Origin: Dasyornis broadbenti
Lineage: Eukaryota; Chordata; Aves; Passeriformes; Dasyornithidae
Length of the DNA stretch: 64,000 bases
NCBI GenBank assembly: GCA_013397935.1
Contig: VZRN01001772.1
Location: 477,768 to 541,767, forward strand
Direction: 5' to 3'
A program made the position numbers and the translations under genes. Of the stretch, positions 25,710 to 39,430 are shown in pieces; positions within the stretch are counted from its first letter, which is position 1, and every line of letters starts with the position of its first letter. The notes under the pieces are model-generated. The model did no database searches. It saw nothing but the letters and a program-made list of their open reading frames with translations, and was not told the DNA's origin.

Positions 25710-28700
25710 CCGTTAACCTCCATCCCGCGTAGTGATTTAAGATTCAGCCAGACTGCTTTCTTAGAGCAATGGGTAGCACATTTATCCATTCTAGTCCCAC
25801 CATCACACAGTGAATAATATGTGTGAAGTCTAGGTTGCAGGGACAAATGGTACAGTGGAGGCTGATCAGCAAAACTCAGGATGAGAGCACGCTCTAGGAG
25901 CCCAAACTTTGGTCCTGGTTAAGGGCATACAAGTCTCAAGATATTTTGGAAAGCTGTTACATCTAGTGGAAGAATTTTGAGAGTTCTACAGCTGTGTTGC
26001 TGGACTGTGTAATTCATCTCAGAGGCTCCTGAGAGCTGAATGCTTCCTAGAGCAGAGTAGGAGCCAAGTACTCAGCAATTACAGAGCTTTCTGAAAAAAC
26101 AGGGCTGGAATTTGAAACAGCCAGATGCTTTCTCATTTGTTCCCATTTGGGATCTTTCAGCTGTTTTAAATGGCAGATATTGTACATCTCATTACAGAAA
26201 CTAGGTGCCTAGTAAGTTGAAGGGACAACTATACCATCATGCATATTTATGAGACAATCCAGTCTCTTTCTGATGATTAACTGCAAAGTAGAACAACAGC
26301 TCAAATTCTTGACACTAATGCAAAATGACTCACTCTGAGACAAGACTAGATGTAAGGGTGTTTATTCCATGGCATGCAAATCAATCTATTCTATAATATT
26401 CCACTAGAATTTAGCATTTAGAACTATGAAGAGTTTTGAACCACATTTTCTAAAATATGCTCCTTTTGCAAGTATGGGTTGGTGAGTTACAGCTCTTTCA
26501 ACCTTTTAGCAGCAAAGGCCAACTGGAAAATGTCTGACTGCTCATTGCTGGCTGGTTTGGCCTAACCAGTGATTGCCTCATTCTTACTTTTAATTGTACT
26601 GATTCATGTTAGCAATAGGTGAAACCAGAGCAAAATTACCCATACTAATTCCACTGGGGGGGGGGGGGTTTGAAAGAATACTAGTCACCATGGAATATAT
26701 TATAATATCCCATGGCTAGTGGTTAATTATGGGAATATCTCAGTTCTATGAGACTCCTATAGCACACAAAATTACGGGGCTCCAATTTGATTTTTTAAAC
26801 CCCATAATCTACCTCTACCCATGGAATATCACTGTTTATTCTATGGAGTAATTTGAAAGTAGATAACCATATTGAAAACAATGCCAACTTCATTTGTGGC
26901 AGATGCTCCAGCCAAGTTGCATAGTAGGCATTCTTCAGCCTTTTCAGAATATCCCCCTGCGCTTTATTAGAAAGGACAGATCGCCAGCCAAGTGTTCTTA
27001 ACTGACATAGAGTTCAAAAGAGGTGTTTTGGAAGAGCTAGCATATACCTATGATGGTCTTGTGTTATCATTTTTTGCTTTGAAGAAAATTCTGATTTGTT
27101 ACTCATTGTGAGTGAGATATTTTCTCGTCATCTCATAGCCATGCATGTTGATGTCATTGTGAGAAGCACAAAGAAAGTGAGACTTTCCTTTGTGTGTGAC
27201 TTCACCAATGCCAATGCTAATTTTGGAGGGGAAGAGCTGGTGGGAATCTCTCTTCTATTCTCTTCCTTTCTTATTTCTTTTCCCTTTTGTGCAAGTATGT
27301 AAAAACCATTCAGAAGGTAAATAGCTTTCATTTTGTTTTTGTTAAAGGCTATTTCCATTGCAACAGGCCAATCACAATTCACGTGACCGATAGACTGTAC
27401 CAATTGTATCCTTGGCGCACATAAGTGATGGTTTTATCATCCATTCCCCTCAGGTTGCAAATGCTTATCACAGCTCATGTTCAAGCAGCAAACTTCCTCA
27501 TACGCAGATGTCTCTGTGGCATCACGGATCAAGAGGGAAAGAGGGCACAGCAATATTGCGTGTCTCCTATTGCGAGCAATCTGCCAACTGCCCCATGATA
27601 GGGTGCAAGAGATGCCAGACTCTGGGGTACTTCAGCAGTCAGCTGCCGAGTGACTCTGCTCAGAAATCCCTGGCTTTATAAAGTTCCTTCCATTACCTAC
27701 CCTGGTCCCCTCTGGGAACCAGAGGACCGGGAATTCTACGAGTTCGGCGCAATTCCGCACCGGTATCCTGAGAATACGTGTAATTTTGGTTCAATGTGGA
27801 ACTGTTTTGCCACCATCAGTGCTCTAAAATCAGCTGTTACCACAATATCCATGAAGTATTGATAGTAGCAGCAACCTATCTATTTCTGCAATAATTAAGA
27901 GAGACTATTTTTATATACATGTACAAGCATATATATTTTAAGAAGTAACAAAGCACACTTACACTTCAGCTAACAAAATTGTAACACTGTAGCTGGAGTT
28001 CTGTTTCTGATAATTATTATGCACCACTAGCAGCAAAAAATATTGCCTGCATCTTTTAGCTTCCAAATAGGGAAAGATCTATATGTGTGCAGGAGAAAAG
28101 CAAAAAATAATAAGATCAGAACAAAACTGTTAAGACAAGATCTGCATTGCCTTGGATGTTAAGTTTCATTTCTGTAGCATGAAGCACTCACAGGCACTGA
28201 CTTGTTTGTGAAACCATCACCTGCACATTATATGAAAACAGAGATTTGCAAGCAGTGAATCTTTCCCATACTGTAAAATCTTTAGATTGGTCATCACCTA
28301 ACTGTAAACAACTAGTTAATATTGCACTAGGAACACAGAGTGGGTGCATAGTGTTTCTAAAATAGTGCCTGACTTGTCCAACATATTTCTTATAATTTGT
28401 AACTGTAAAGCTTCAGTGTGACAGTGTCTAGGTCACACAAGAACATGTGATTAGTATCCAATATATTTTTTAAAAAAAAAAGCCTGCTTAGCTGCTCAGG
28501 TGTAAAGGACATCACATGAAGTTATTAATTCCATATATTATTTGTAGTGGAATGATTAAACACATCACCAAACAGGGCTGAGTAAGAAGTAGTTCCACAC
28601 AACTCCCCCTCTCATGCACCGAGTCAGCAACTTCACATCTGTTCCTGGTCCATGCCCTCAGGGCCAAGGAGGCTTTACTGAGAGCTCCACACAGCTCTGT

Positions 28701-31700
28701 CCGGTGCCTCCTCCCAGGATAAGGAGCACTTTCCTGGCACAGACATGCAAACAGCAGAGCTTTGCCCACAGGCTGCACAGCTGCTGCCAACGATGCTGTG
28801 GTCATTTGCAGGCAAAGAAAAGATACTTTGAATTTAAAGTCTGGCAGGTTTGAATTAAATTTTTTTATTGCCCCCAACACTCTCAGCAGCTCAGTCCTGG
28901 GCTAATCTACACCTGGCAGGAGGGTATCTTTAATTAAGAGCACTTGGTTTTAATTCAATATAAAGATGTTAGAATTTCATTCTATCATACCTCCCCTTCC
29001 TGAAGCAACCCTTCCTGTTTTCAGTCCCATCTGATCCCACCAGTGGGTGGCTGGGAAAGCAGCAGCAGGGAGGAAAGGCACTTCAGAGTAGAGGATGGCA
29101 TAGCTACTGCTGCAGGCAGACCTTCATCAGCATCACTAAGGTGGAGATTTCCTCTATGCAAAACGTCTTCTTTGAGACAGTTTCTGCTGCCCATAAATTC
29201 TCAAGATACTGCTTATAGAGAGCCTGGTAGAACTGGGCCTGAATCAAAGCAGCAGATTTCACCTGACCAATTTGACCAAAACTCCTTGATCTGGGGATAT
29301 TTCAGGCTACAGAGGACCATGTGTCCTCTCACTTAACATACACCCACCAGGTTCTAGCATCTCCATGTTAAAGGATTAACTTTGTTATGTTGTAGTGTTG
29401 TTTACAGGCCCTGCTCAAGAGCAGGGCTTCATTTTGGCATCATTTTATATGGGACACCCACTACTCTGCAATCAAATACCTAACAGGCTAAGTGGACAGT
29501 AAAGGGAAAATGGAAATAATCCCCAATATTTTCAGTTGACACAGGGTTTAAATTAATTGAGCAAGATTACTTGAAAGGTCTGTGGCAACACCACTAGTTG
29601 AATATAACTAAACAAGCATCAGCCAACCACAGTCTGCTGTGCTGCAGTGTCTTTTATCTTAAGGCTTGAGTATTCTAGATAGCCAGTATCATAGCACAAG
29701 TGAAAAAAAAAGAAAAAGCAGAAAAAAATTCCACTTCAACTTGATTTTTGTCCTATTCTTCACACTATCCTATGGGTATAAGAAATTCTATTCAGTACAT
29801 AGTGAAGTATTTTAAGGTGCAAGTTTGTAAGAACACCTCAAAACATGAAAAACAAATATTAAAAGTTCTCAGTTTTGTTTTGAAAGCATTGCCCACCTCC
29901 TCAGTCCCTCTCTTCCATGAGCTGTGTGCTTACCTGCAGGGCAGGTTGACTGCATGGTTACCTCTCAGTGTGGTCACTGGGTGAAGCAGTAAATGCAACT
30001 TCCCAACACTGTAAAAGAAATTTGGAACATGAATGGAATTCATAACTTCATTTGAGGCCTACAGTGCTGTCTGGTGCCACACGGCAACGATTTAAAGAAA
30101 GCATTTAGAAAACATTAGCCAAGGAGATGGGTTATTTGCGGTTTGTTCAGTGATCTACCCCACCCTTTTATTTTTTTCATATATATTTACAACACCAGCA
30201 CACACAGTGTTTATATTGACTTTAACATGGCCAGATTAAGAATTTCTCACCTCTCTGATTCCCTCTGCATGCAACTTCACTGAAGCTATACTCCAAGGAT
30301 GTCATATCTTCATACAAATGTATTGCACAGACTCTTTCACAGTGTGCTGATGGTAAAATTCTCTATTCATTGCACAGCTGTAAAAAAACAGAAAAAACCA
30401 ACTAGAATTGAGGTGCCTAAGAGGAGAGGGAAAATGTCTGCCATTACTATTACAGATTTCATTTTCAGAAAAACATTCTGTGGTTCTTTTACTTATCTGC
30501 CCCAAAGCCAATTTTCAATAACCCACTCCTCGGCTATCCTGATGTCTGAATAGTTAAAGTAATCCAAGACTATCACTGACAGAAGGGAGCTACAGAGTTG
30601 CAGTGACTCCAGTGTACTCCACGGCCAGATGAACTGGAACAAGCTGGGATGTTAGGAATCCATTATCTCAACGCAATTTCCCAAGAGAGAGCTGATCTCC
30701 TTTTAAAGAAATCGTGTGGAATTACCCATTCCGGCTGTATCACTCATACTTTCTGAAGGAGCTGCTCTTTTCTCAGGGCTTCATTTTTCATCCCTTCTGT
30801 CATCATAACCTAAATAACCTGTATTCCTTGTGCAACACACCGGCTCTAACGTCAGAAGTGTGCTGAGCAGTGTAATTCCAGTGCCAATGCTCAGTGGGAG
30901 CTGGGAACTCTTGGCAGCTCTTGTCAGAGGCCCATTATGCTGCCTAACATTTCACCGTAGCTTGTGAACCTCAGTGGCTTTTAAAGAGAGAAAAGCGTTG
31001 TTAAAGCCATAGGTATGTAGTCACTGTGGTGGTCCGTCAAACCACAGGGAAGCAAATTCTTTGATCAAATGTCTCTGAACATTATAAAAAAAACCCTCAT
31101 CTAATTTTAGTGTCATAAAACCTTTGCCCCTCTCTGTAAGATGGACAGTAGTCTGCGAAGTAACTGCTAAGGGTTTAGGTCTGTTTCAGATCAAAAAGCT
31201 CTGGTGTTTAAATGTGTTGCCTATAAAAAATACTAAAAAGGCAGTAGAAAAGGCAATAGGGAGGTGTTTTTTCTTTCCTCACTAAAGGCCTTCCTAGCCT
31301 TTAAAAATCCAAACCTCCTCACTCCAAAATAGCAAATGAGGTAATGACCACATCTTGATACCACTGATGATGGAGTCCTTGGGATCTAATGGAGAAATTG
31401 CTAACAGCTCAAAACAAAAGAAATAACAACCAGTTCTTCTCATCTAACTTGTTTCATTCGTCTGAGGTCTCCCTTACAGTGAAAGAAGAGTTAGGCAGCC
31501 TCAGAGAGTAATTCACTCATTTATGGTTTGAGTTGCCCTCTAGGGGTATCTTTGCCCATAAGAGGTCGCAGGTGACTGCAGTTCTAACTCAGTATTCTCA
31601 GTTAAGTGCCTACAGTCCTGTGGAAGCACTTTGGATCTCTTCCTTGCCCCTGCCCCATGTGGCATGCCTACAATCTCACAGCTGGGGGTCACATGTAAAG

Positions 31701-34700
31701 CAGAATTTATAACTAATATAATGTAATACCTTGTTGTACAATTATTCATCTGTCACTTCCTGTAGAGATAAAACCGGTGGGTGTCACTTGTACTATAGTG
31801 CTTGTTGACTTCGGAATGTGAGTAAAAAATAACATCCTCCATGCCAAATAATTTGAAAACAAAGAAGAGGAGCTATGTATTCAAGCACAGTGCTTTATGT
31901 TTCCTGCTTTTCTCTGGCACTGGGTGAGACACGAAAAAGAATTCAAAAATTAGAAAATCTCCCCACACAAACCCTGTGGGCCAGAGCCAGGGCTGACTGT
32001 GTTTAGGCACAGGACTGCACTAAGCTGAAAAACAATTGCAGAACTAAATAACAAATTTTAGAACTTTTCATGCCTTAATAATCTAATGAGCACAAGGCAC
32101 TTTCAGTCATGGGAAAACACAGACACAAGCACTCCGGCCAAATAAGGCCAACCTGTGCCAATCCTCTAGCACAAAGCAGATGTAAATATGGTAAATCATC
32201 TTTCTCAAGCACATGCCCGCCACTGCAGCTCCCATGCAATTCAGAGCAGAATGCATTCCTGGAATACGAAAGAGGTACTCTTGGCATCTCTTCCTTTTGC
32301 TGGACTGAGAATGGTTGGGGTTTGCAGAACAGATGCAAGAAAAGGCACCTCTGTGCAACAAGTGCATGTCTGCTGCAGTACAGTTAAACACACTAGATCA
32401 CTTACCTGTTATTACTAAAGGCCAGGGGCAAAAAGGTGTAGGGTATGAGGTCCCAGTTCTGTGCCCAGTCCACTTGCTTGTATCCCTCTTGGACTATACT
32501 TGCTGGATATTTTCTCCAAGCCTTTTGTTTACTTGCTTGTTTGTTTATAAGCACAAAGCCAAAATAATGAGCACTCTATCATTCCTGCTGTCATTGTTCT
32601 ATGTATTCATTCACCCACATTCCATGTCTCAGACACTTTCCGTACTGTACAGATCATCATACCGTATTCCTCAGTCAGAGCAGTAAAATAAGATTGTAAC
32701 ATGACTCACCTGACTGCATTTTCCTGCAACCTCTACCTGACCTGTCAATGACTCCTCTGGTGTTAGGGAGACTCTCAGATGTTCAGGATAGGTATAAGCG
32801 AACCCCCAGCAGGGTCAGGATGAAACTAGGAAGGATCTTCCAGAGCTCTTTGCAATGCAGCGTTTCCAGGAGCTACAGTTCTCAGCACTGCATTAAGCAC
32901 ATATCCAATAATGCCTGTAAATAGCAAGGTGCACTGGATCGACTTTCCTAGAGCTCCTGTACTCCTCTAGCAGTACCAGTAGGTAGGCAGCCAACATACT
33001 GTCACCTCACTTCAAGAAGTAGTACCTCTCAAGGGTGATATTCTCTGGGAGTGACGTTACTATGTTGGCCAAGTTAGTGTTGGGAGAGACGGTCACCACC
33101 GTCACTGGAGTGCCTTTCCTGGGGGACACGGCTTCCTGAAGGGACCCAGGTCGACATGGTGGTGAGTAAATGCTGAAGAGGTAGGTTGGGTTGGAAGGAT
33201 TCTGCATAATTCATGTAGCATACTAAAGTCTGCTCTCGTGCCAGTGTAAAGCCCTTCAGTATGATCTGCTCAGAAGAGCTTCATAACAACTTTCAAAATA
33301 TGCAGTATATAAAAATCAGGAAACTAATAAAGATACCTAGATAAAGATATTTATTTTAATGGCCTTAGAATATTGGGGTAACTAAAACAAAGTTGTTATG
33401 TAGGAATCTTAAGTCTTTTACATGTTCTTCACATTTCTCTCTTTTTTCTCTTTCTCTCTTTCGCTCTGTTTGTTAACATTTACTTGTTATTACTGTACGT
33501 TGCTTGCGACTTGTGTATGTTACAGACTGTCACATTTTATTCTGTGAAGTTTTTCTCCAATTCCCATCAACCTGAGCTCCATGTTGGGCAGCCGAGGAGA
33601 TTATAATACAGTTCTTTATTGCAAAAGAACAAGGAATGTCACAGACTATAGGTAACTTCACTGAGGTTGTGACACAAAACCTGATGCGAGGTATTAATGC
33701 AAAGAGTAAGTACTTGGTGTGAAAATAGAGCTCTTTAGTCAAATTACTTTCTTTTTTTTTTCAGATAGTCTGCATGGGAAAAATTAATTTTCATTACTCT
33801 CCAGAAGAAAACACTCCCAAACCTACCAATCTAGGATTCTTGTCACTCTCATTTGAAAACCAGTGGTGCCTATGTCAACTTTCCATTGCTCATTTTCAAA
33901 AGCCTAAATCCATATTTTCTATGCTGTTCTTCTCTATGCTATACTTCCTTCTGTACTCTCCAAGTCATCATTTTATCATTTTGTCATCCTTTGTCTGTGG
34001 TTTAATATATCTTCTCCATAATTCTTTTTCTAATTGCATATAGTTATATCCCTTTCACTCTAAGGACCTGATTTAACAACAACAAAAATGAGTCCCTGCC
34101 CATGGGATTCACGTTTCTTAATCCTGTGTGAGGCTCTGTAGCCTATAAAATTGATTTCCGTAGCCAAAGATGGTCTGGCACAGAAGCTTAATTGTTACTT
34201 TGCTGAATGATGTCCTGAGCAAAGCATTTTGTTTTACAATCTTTCCCAATTACTCCCATAAACTATTTTTAAAGAATGGTAAAAAGTAGCTGGTAGACAT
34301 TCTGATCATTTTCTAGAGGGACAGCATGAAGTTTATTGCTTATTCTTAATCGTTAGGGACTCGGAAATCACTATAGCCATGTATCAACTCAAGAAAAGCA
34401 TATTTTTCTCAGTGTGAAGTTCCTTTACTACCTGATTTGCTATTATGCTCTGACTCTTTCTTAATAAGTGAAGAAGCACAGCAGAGTTTCCATGAAGTCC
34501 AAAAAAAAAAAAAAGAATAGAGTGATTTATACTGATGCAATTGATGAATGGACAATGAATATTAATGCAGAGTAAACACTATCCAGGCATCTTAAACAGA
34601 AACAACTTGCTAACAGGAGTGGAATTTGACTTAAAGAGACTCAAGAGATTTGGGAATTTAACTGTAAGTATTTCCTTTCCATGCAACATCTCAGAGAGAA
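25710..34700 (+). other. KCNC1: KCNC1 intron 2, 5' half
   Basis: Intron between exon 2 and exon 3; its first 32 bases after the donor are coding in Kv3.1a. No exon was recognised on either strand. It holds a run of 13 G (26656-26668), a CpG-dense patch near 27727-27780 and A/T runs. The minus-strand open frame at 33007-33207 has no recognisable domain. Confidence 0.6.
26656..26668. repeat. Poly-G run (13 G)
   Basis: Thirteen consecutive G in AT-rich intron sequence. A single run cannot form an intramolecular quadruplex alone. Its length is prone to sequencing error. Confidence 0.95.
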
Positions 34701-35537
34701 ATCATTGAATAATACAATCCTTTAGGTCAGAAAAGATCTTTAAGATCAAGTCCAACCTATAATCCAGCACTGCAAGCCCACCACTAAATCCTGTCCCAAA
34801 GTGCCACATCTACACGACTTTTAAATACCCCTGGGGATGGTGATTCAGCCACTTCCCTGGACAGTCTGTTCCAATGCTGGACAACCCTTTTTGTGAAGAA
34901 ATGTTTCCTGACACCCAATCTAAACCTCCCCCACAGCTTGAGGCCATTTCTTTCTGTCCTATGGCTTGTTACTTGAGAGAAGAGTCCAATGCCCTCCTGG
35001 CTACACTCTCCTTTCAGGTCCTTGTAGAGAGTGATAAGGTCACCCCTCAGCCTCCTTTTCGCCAGGTTAAATACCCTCCACTCCCTCCGCCACTCTTCAA
35101 GACGTGCTCCAGACACTTCCCCAGCTCCTTTGCCCTTCCCTGGACTCGCTTCAGCACCTCAATGTCTTTCTTGTAGTGAGGGGCCCAGAACTGGACACAG
35201 CACTTGAGGTGTGGCCTCATAGTGCTGAGTGCAGAGGGACAGTCACTGGCCTGATCCTGCCTGGCATAAGAGCATTCCAGATCCAGACCAGGATGCCTTT
35301 GGCTTTCTTGGCTGCCTGGGCATTCTGGTTCATGTTCAGCTGCTATTCACCAGCACCCCCAGGTCCTTTTCCACAGGGCAGCTTCCCAGCCACTCTGCCC
35401 CAGCCTCTGGACCTGCCTGGGGTTGTTGTGACCCAAGGGCAGGACCCGGCACTTTCTCCTTCTTGAACCTCACAGCATTGGCCTCAGCCCACTGATCCGG
35501 CCTGTTCCGATCCCTCTGCAGAGCCTTCCTGCCCTTC

Positions 35538-35724
35538 AGCAGATCAACACCTCCCACCCAGCCTGGTGTGTCTGCAAAGTGACTGAGAGAGCCCTTGATC
35601 CCCTTGTCCAGATCATCAGTAAAGAGATTAAACAGGACTGGGCCCAGCACTGAGCCCTGGGAGACACCACTGGCAACAGGTGCCAGCTGGATGGAATCCA
35701 CTCACCTCCAGTCTCTGGGCTCAG
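35538..35724. repeat. 187-bp direct repeat, copy 1 (inside CR1)
   Basis: This copy starts at 'agcagatcaacacctccc' and ends at 'ctctgggctcag', immediately before a single N at 35725. Copy 2 begins right after the N. By eye the two copies have equal length and differ at three positions. Confidence 0.95.
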
Positions 35725-35725
35725 N

Positions 35726-35912
35726 AGCAGATCAACACCTCCCCCCCAGCCTGGTGTGTCTGCAAAGTCACTGAGAGAGCCCTTGATCCCCTTGTCCAGA
35801 TCATCAGTAAAGAGATTAAACAGGACTGGGCCCAGCACTGAGCCCTGGGAGACACCACTGGCAACAGGTGCCAGTTGGATGGAATCCACTCACCTCCAGT
35901 CTCTGGGCTCAG
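35726..35912. repeat. 187-bp direct repeat, copy 2 (inside CR1)
   Basis: Nearly identical to 35538-35724, separated from it by one N. The junction carrying an undetermined base suggests two contig ends joined without merging their overlap. A true tandem duplication is the alternative. Confidence 0.95.
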
Positions 35913-38900
35913 CCATCCATCTGGATGTTTTACCCAGTGAACAGTGCACTTGGCCGAGCTATGAGCACACAATTTCTCTAGAATGCTGTGGAAAACCGTT
36001 CCCTCATCCACTAAGTGGATCACCTTGTTATAGAAGGAGATCAGGTAGGCCAAACAGGATCTGTGTTTCCTAAACCCATATTGCTTGGGCCTGATCCCCT
36101 GGTTGTCCTGCATGTGCCATATGATGGCACTCAAGACAATCTGCTCCATGACCATTCCAGGCACCAAGGTCAGGCTGACAGGCCTGTAGTTCCCCAGATC
36201 CTCCTTCTGGCCATTCTTGGAACTCAGTATCACATTTGCCAACCTCCCCAGAGTGCCAGGACTGCTGAGAAATGATGGAAAGGGGCTTGGTGAGCAATTC
36301 CATGAGCTCCATCAGTACTCTCAAGTGGACTCGAGCTAGCCTCAAAGACTTGTGTGTGTCTAAGTGGCGTAGCAGATCACTGACCATATCCCCTTGGATT
36401 ATGGGGGCCTCATTCTGCTCCCCATTCCTGTCTTTCAGCTCAGGGGACTGAGTACCCAGAGAAAAACTGGCCTTACTATTAAACATTGTGGCAAAGAAGG
36501 CATTACATAGCTCAGCCTTTCTCTCATCCTCTGTCACCGTGTTTCCCCCACATCCAATAAAGGATGGAGATTCACTTGTTGCTAACGTATTTACAGAAAG
36601 ATTTTTATTGTCTTTTATGGCAGTAACCAGATTGAGTTCTAGTTGGCCTTTGGCCTTTCAAATTTTCTCCCTGCATGACCTCATGACATCCCTGTAGTCC
36701 TCCTGAGCTGCCTGCCCCATCTTCCAAAAATTATAAACTCACCTTTTTCCCCCCGCAGAGTTCCAGCCAAAGCTCTCTGTTCAGCCAGGCTGGTCTTGCA
36801 CCAGCTCATCGTTCAGCACACAGGGGCAGTCTGCTGCTGGGCCTTTAGGATTTCCTTACTGAAAAATGTCCAGCCTTCCCGACTTCTTTGCCCTTTAGGA
36901 TTGCCTTCCAAGGGTCTCTGTCAACCAGTCTCCTAACATTTGTCTTCACAAGTTCAAGGTAGCAGTTCTTCTGACTCCCCACTTCCTTACTCTCTGAGAA
37001 TCAAAAACTCTGTCATTTCATGATCCCTATGCCCAAGACAGCCTGCAACCATCACATCACCCACAAGTCCTTCTCTGTTCACAAACAACAGGTCCAGTGA
37101 GGTATCTTCCCTAGCTGACTGACTAGCGAACTGAAATCTAGAGATATAAAGTCAATGGATATTTTCAGATGTCAAGCAGCTCTTAACTCCTCCACAAATC
37201 AAAGTAAATATCTTTGAATACTTGGATTCCTACTCTTAGCTTCATCATAATAATTTGCTTAGCACAAGAAGTATCAGGCAAAAGTGATGCTGCAAAACCA
37301 GGATGCAAAAAGGAATGTAAAATCTTTGCCTTTTTTTTTTAAGATAAAGACAGCGGGGAATATGTGTCCTCCAGCAGCCTCACGGCTGCTCTACTTCCCA
37401 CTTCCAGATAATAGGCTTGTAGCTAAGAAAAGCTAGAGCACAGCAATTCTCCACCCTCACCTCAGCCGTGCCACCCCTGTTCCTGTATCTTTCTGTCACG
37501 AGCCCAAGAGCCAGGGAAACCCTTCATCCCAAGAAGAGTTTCCCGTTGCCAGCAGAGCATGACACAGCTAATGTTTGCCACAGTAAAAACCCTTTTACAT
37601 CACCAGGAGAGTGTGACAGGACGGAAATACAGATGTGTAATTAGCTCATGGAACACATACCAATACTTTCTTAGGGAGCCAGCTGGATTAAAGGTCTCTG
37701 CTGTTAGGGACCTTCATGGAGATCCTTTGTCATAAAACACTTCAGGCAGATACTGTGCATGTGAGGGTTAGTGACAGATTTAAAATGAAAATGACCCTCA
37801 AGTTCTGAAAAAGAACCAAAGGACACTCAATTGATCCAGAGTGGGACTATCCACAGACAGTAATAATGGCAGTCCTGGATTTGGGACCAGGACTATAAGA
37901 GCACAGTTGAGATCTAGCGAAGTGGTAGGTTAATTTTCAGGTGTACATGGTGTGGGGGTGTGGAAAGTAAATTTTCTCGGACAACATTTCCCCAGCAGCA
38001 AGATCTTCATCTTTCAAACAACTTACTTTCTTAGATCTGGCCCTGTTTTGCACTCAGTTGCTCCTGCCTCTTTCCTGCCTGTCAAACCCTTTCCTTGTAA
38101 CAGCCTGCAAAGCCCTGAAGTCACCCAATGGCTACTCAGGAAAGTTGTAGGTAGTCAAGCTGTATCCTTATCTCTTTCAATCTTTAAACATGGGTAGGAG
38201 GAAGATAGTCTCTGTTCTTCTAGAGGAGATTGTCAGTGACCTTATGTGACCATAAAAACAGCACTGACTCTTAATTGTTGTGTTTCTGATCTAGAGCTGA
38301 GAAAACCCCATCTTCTTTAGCACAATGTGGAAGAATCTGTCACGGTCCATCTATTCAGATATTGACTCAAGGGTAACTATGCATGGATACCATGCTATGA
38401 ATTGTGGAGTTTCTCTCAGCCCTGTTTCCATCAAAGGGATCCCGTAAACACTGAAAATGATCCACTCTGAGAGTACCTTTCAACTCATCCAGTCTTTGGA
38501 GTGAGTGATCACTGCACACCTCTGTAGACACATGGGAGAGAAAGTGGTGGGGGTCAAGGGCCACAGCTACAATCCCGAGAGGAAGCAGTGGGAATTGCCA
38601 CCATCCCTGGCCCACACATGACTTCTGAAGATATCCACAGTAAGAAGGGTAGACCAGGAACTGGTTTCTTGGTTGGAGAATGGCAGTATTTGCTCAAGTG
38701 AAGAGGACTGGGGTGACTTTCCCTGTGTTGGAGCCATTTCGGCACAAGTGCCACATTTCCACGCACAGACTGAAGTCAATAAATATATCATACAGTTATG
38801 TCCACTGATACTCTGAACATAAGATGCAGTTCAAATAGTTGGAGAGTCGGTGTCAGACTCTTGCTTATAATCAAAACCAGCAGCACTGGTAAAGCCACTA

Positions 38901-39300
38901 TTTGCATTAATTTGCTGTGACAAAAGTGATGAGCCATGGAGCAGCAAGTACATGGGCAGCTCTACTGTGCTTCTCCACAATAAGCAGTGTGCGCTAATGC
39001 AAAATCCAGCAGTTCTCCTAAGTTGGGATATTTTTCAGAACCCCTTCCCCCCATTTTGAAATCCAGCATTTGCTTGGAAACACACAAGGTACTTTAACAT
39101 ACTTTTCTGCAAATGAAGAGGGGATGAGATAGGGAAAAAAAAACCAAGGAGAAACCACACAAATAAGGTAGTTGTGAAACAAGCTGCTCACCTGGAAAAT
39201 ATGCTGAATACTTTCTTTAGCCTCTCAGCCAGATCTCTGCAGGAGAATGTTTAGAGCTGGTTCAGTTAGCTAGGTATTCATAGATAGGACAATTAGGGTG

Positions 39301-39430
39301 ATAAGGTGCCACGCTGAGAGTCAGAAGATTTTGTTGTAAATAACCTCTTACATAGCAGTAGGCAAGTCACCTCACTGCATGGTAGTTTGATCCATCTGTA
39401 AAACAGAGATGATAATATTGACTTCTCTTC
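39301..39430 (+). repeat. MIR-like SINE remnant
   Basis: Motif order matches a MIR-type SINE: 'gagagtcagaagattttg', then 'aggcaagtcacctcactg' and 'atctgtaaaacagagatgat' followed by 'aatattgacttctc'. These correspond to the MIR pieces 'ggagtcaga', 'gggcaagtcactt' and 'catctgtaaaatggggataat'. Such copies predate the bird radiation. Confidence 0.6.

Larger units (their letters stand above)
34701..37135 (-). mobile_element. CR1 LINE, long but defective, minus strand
   Basis: The largest mobile element here. Its 3' end is at about 34701 ('aatcctttaggtcag', 'aaagatctttaagatc', 'gtccaacc'). Moving up in coordinate, the minus strand encodes a CR1 ORF2 C-terminus (34784-35116), reverse-transcriptase core pieces (35336-36242) and more N-terminal RT (36070-36537). 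The left-hand motif NYRPVSLT and the block GVSQGSVLGPVLFN are present. The catalytic box reads FADT where CR1 normally has FADDT, so an aspartate is lost. Frameshifts separate the pieces, and sequence between the RT core and the ORF2 end looks deleted. The 36540-37135 part matches CR1 upstream of RT by sequence feel, but no long frame survives. It contains an internal 187-bp duplication around an N. It is inserted antisense to KCNC1. Confidence 0.9.

Noticed and set aside
33007..33207. Minus-strand 66-codon frame with an ordered-looking Thr/Val-rich peptide
   Set aside because: No family recognised and no flanking exon-like signal that I trust. It could be an old retrocopy fragment, but the evidence is too weak to annotate.
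35104..36275. Plus-strand open frames over the CR1 element
   Set aside because: Antisense shadows of the CR1 ORF2 coding strand.
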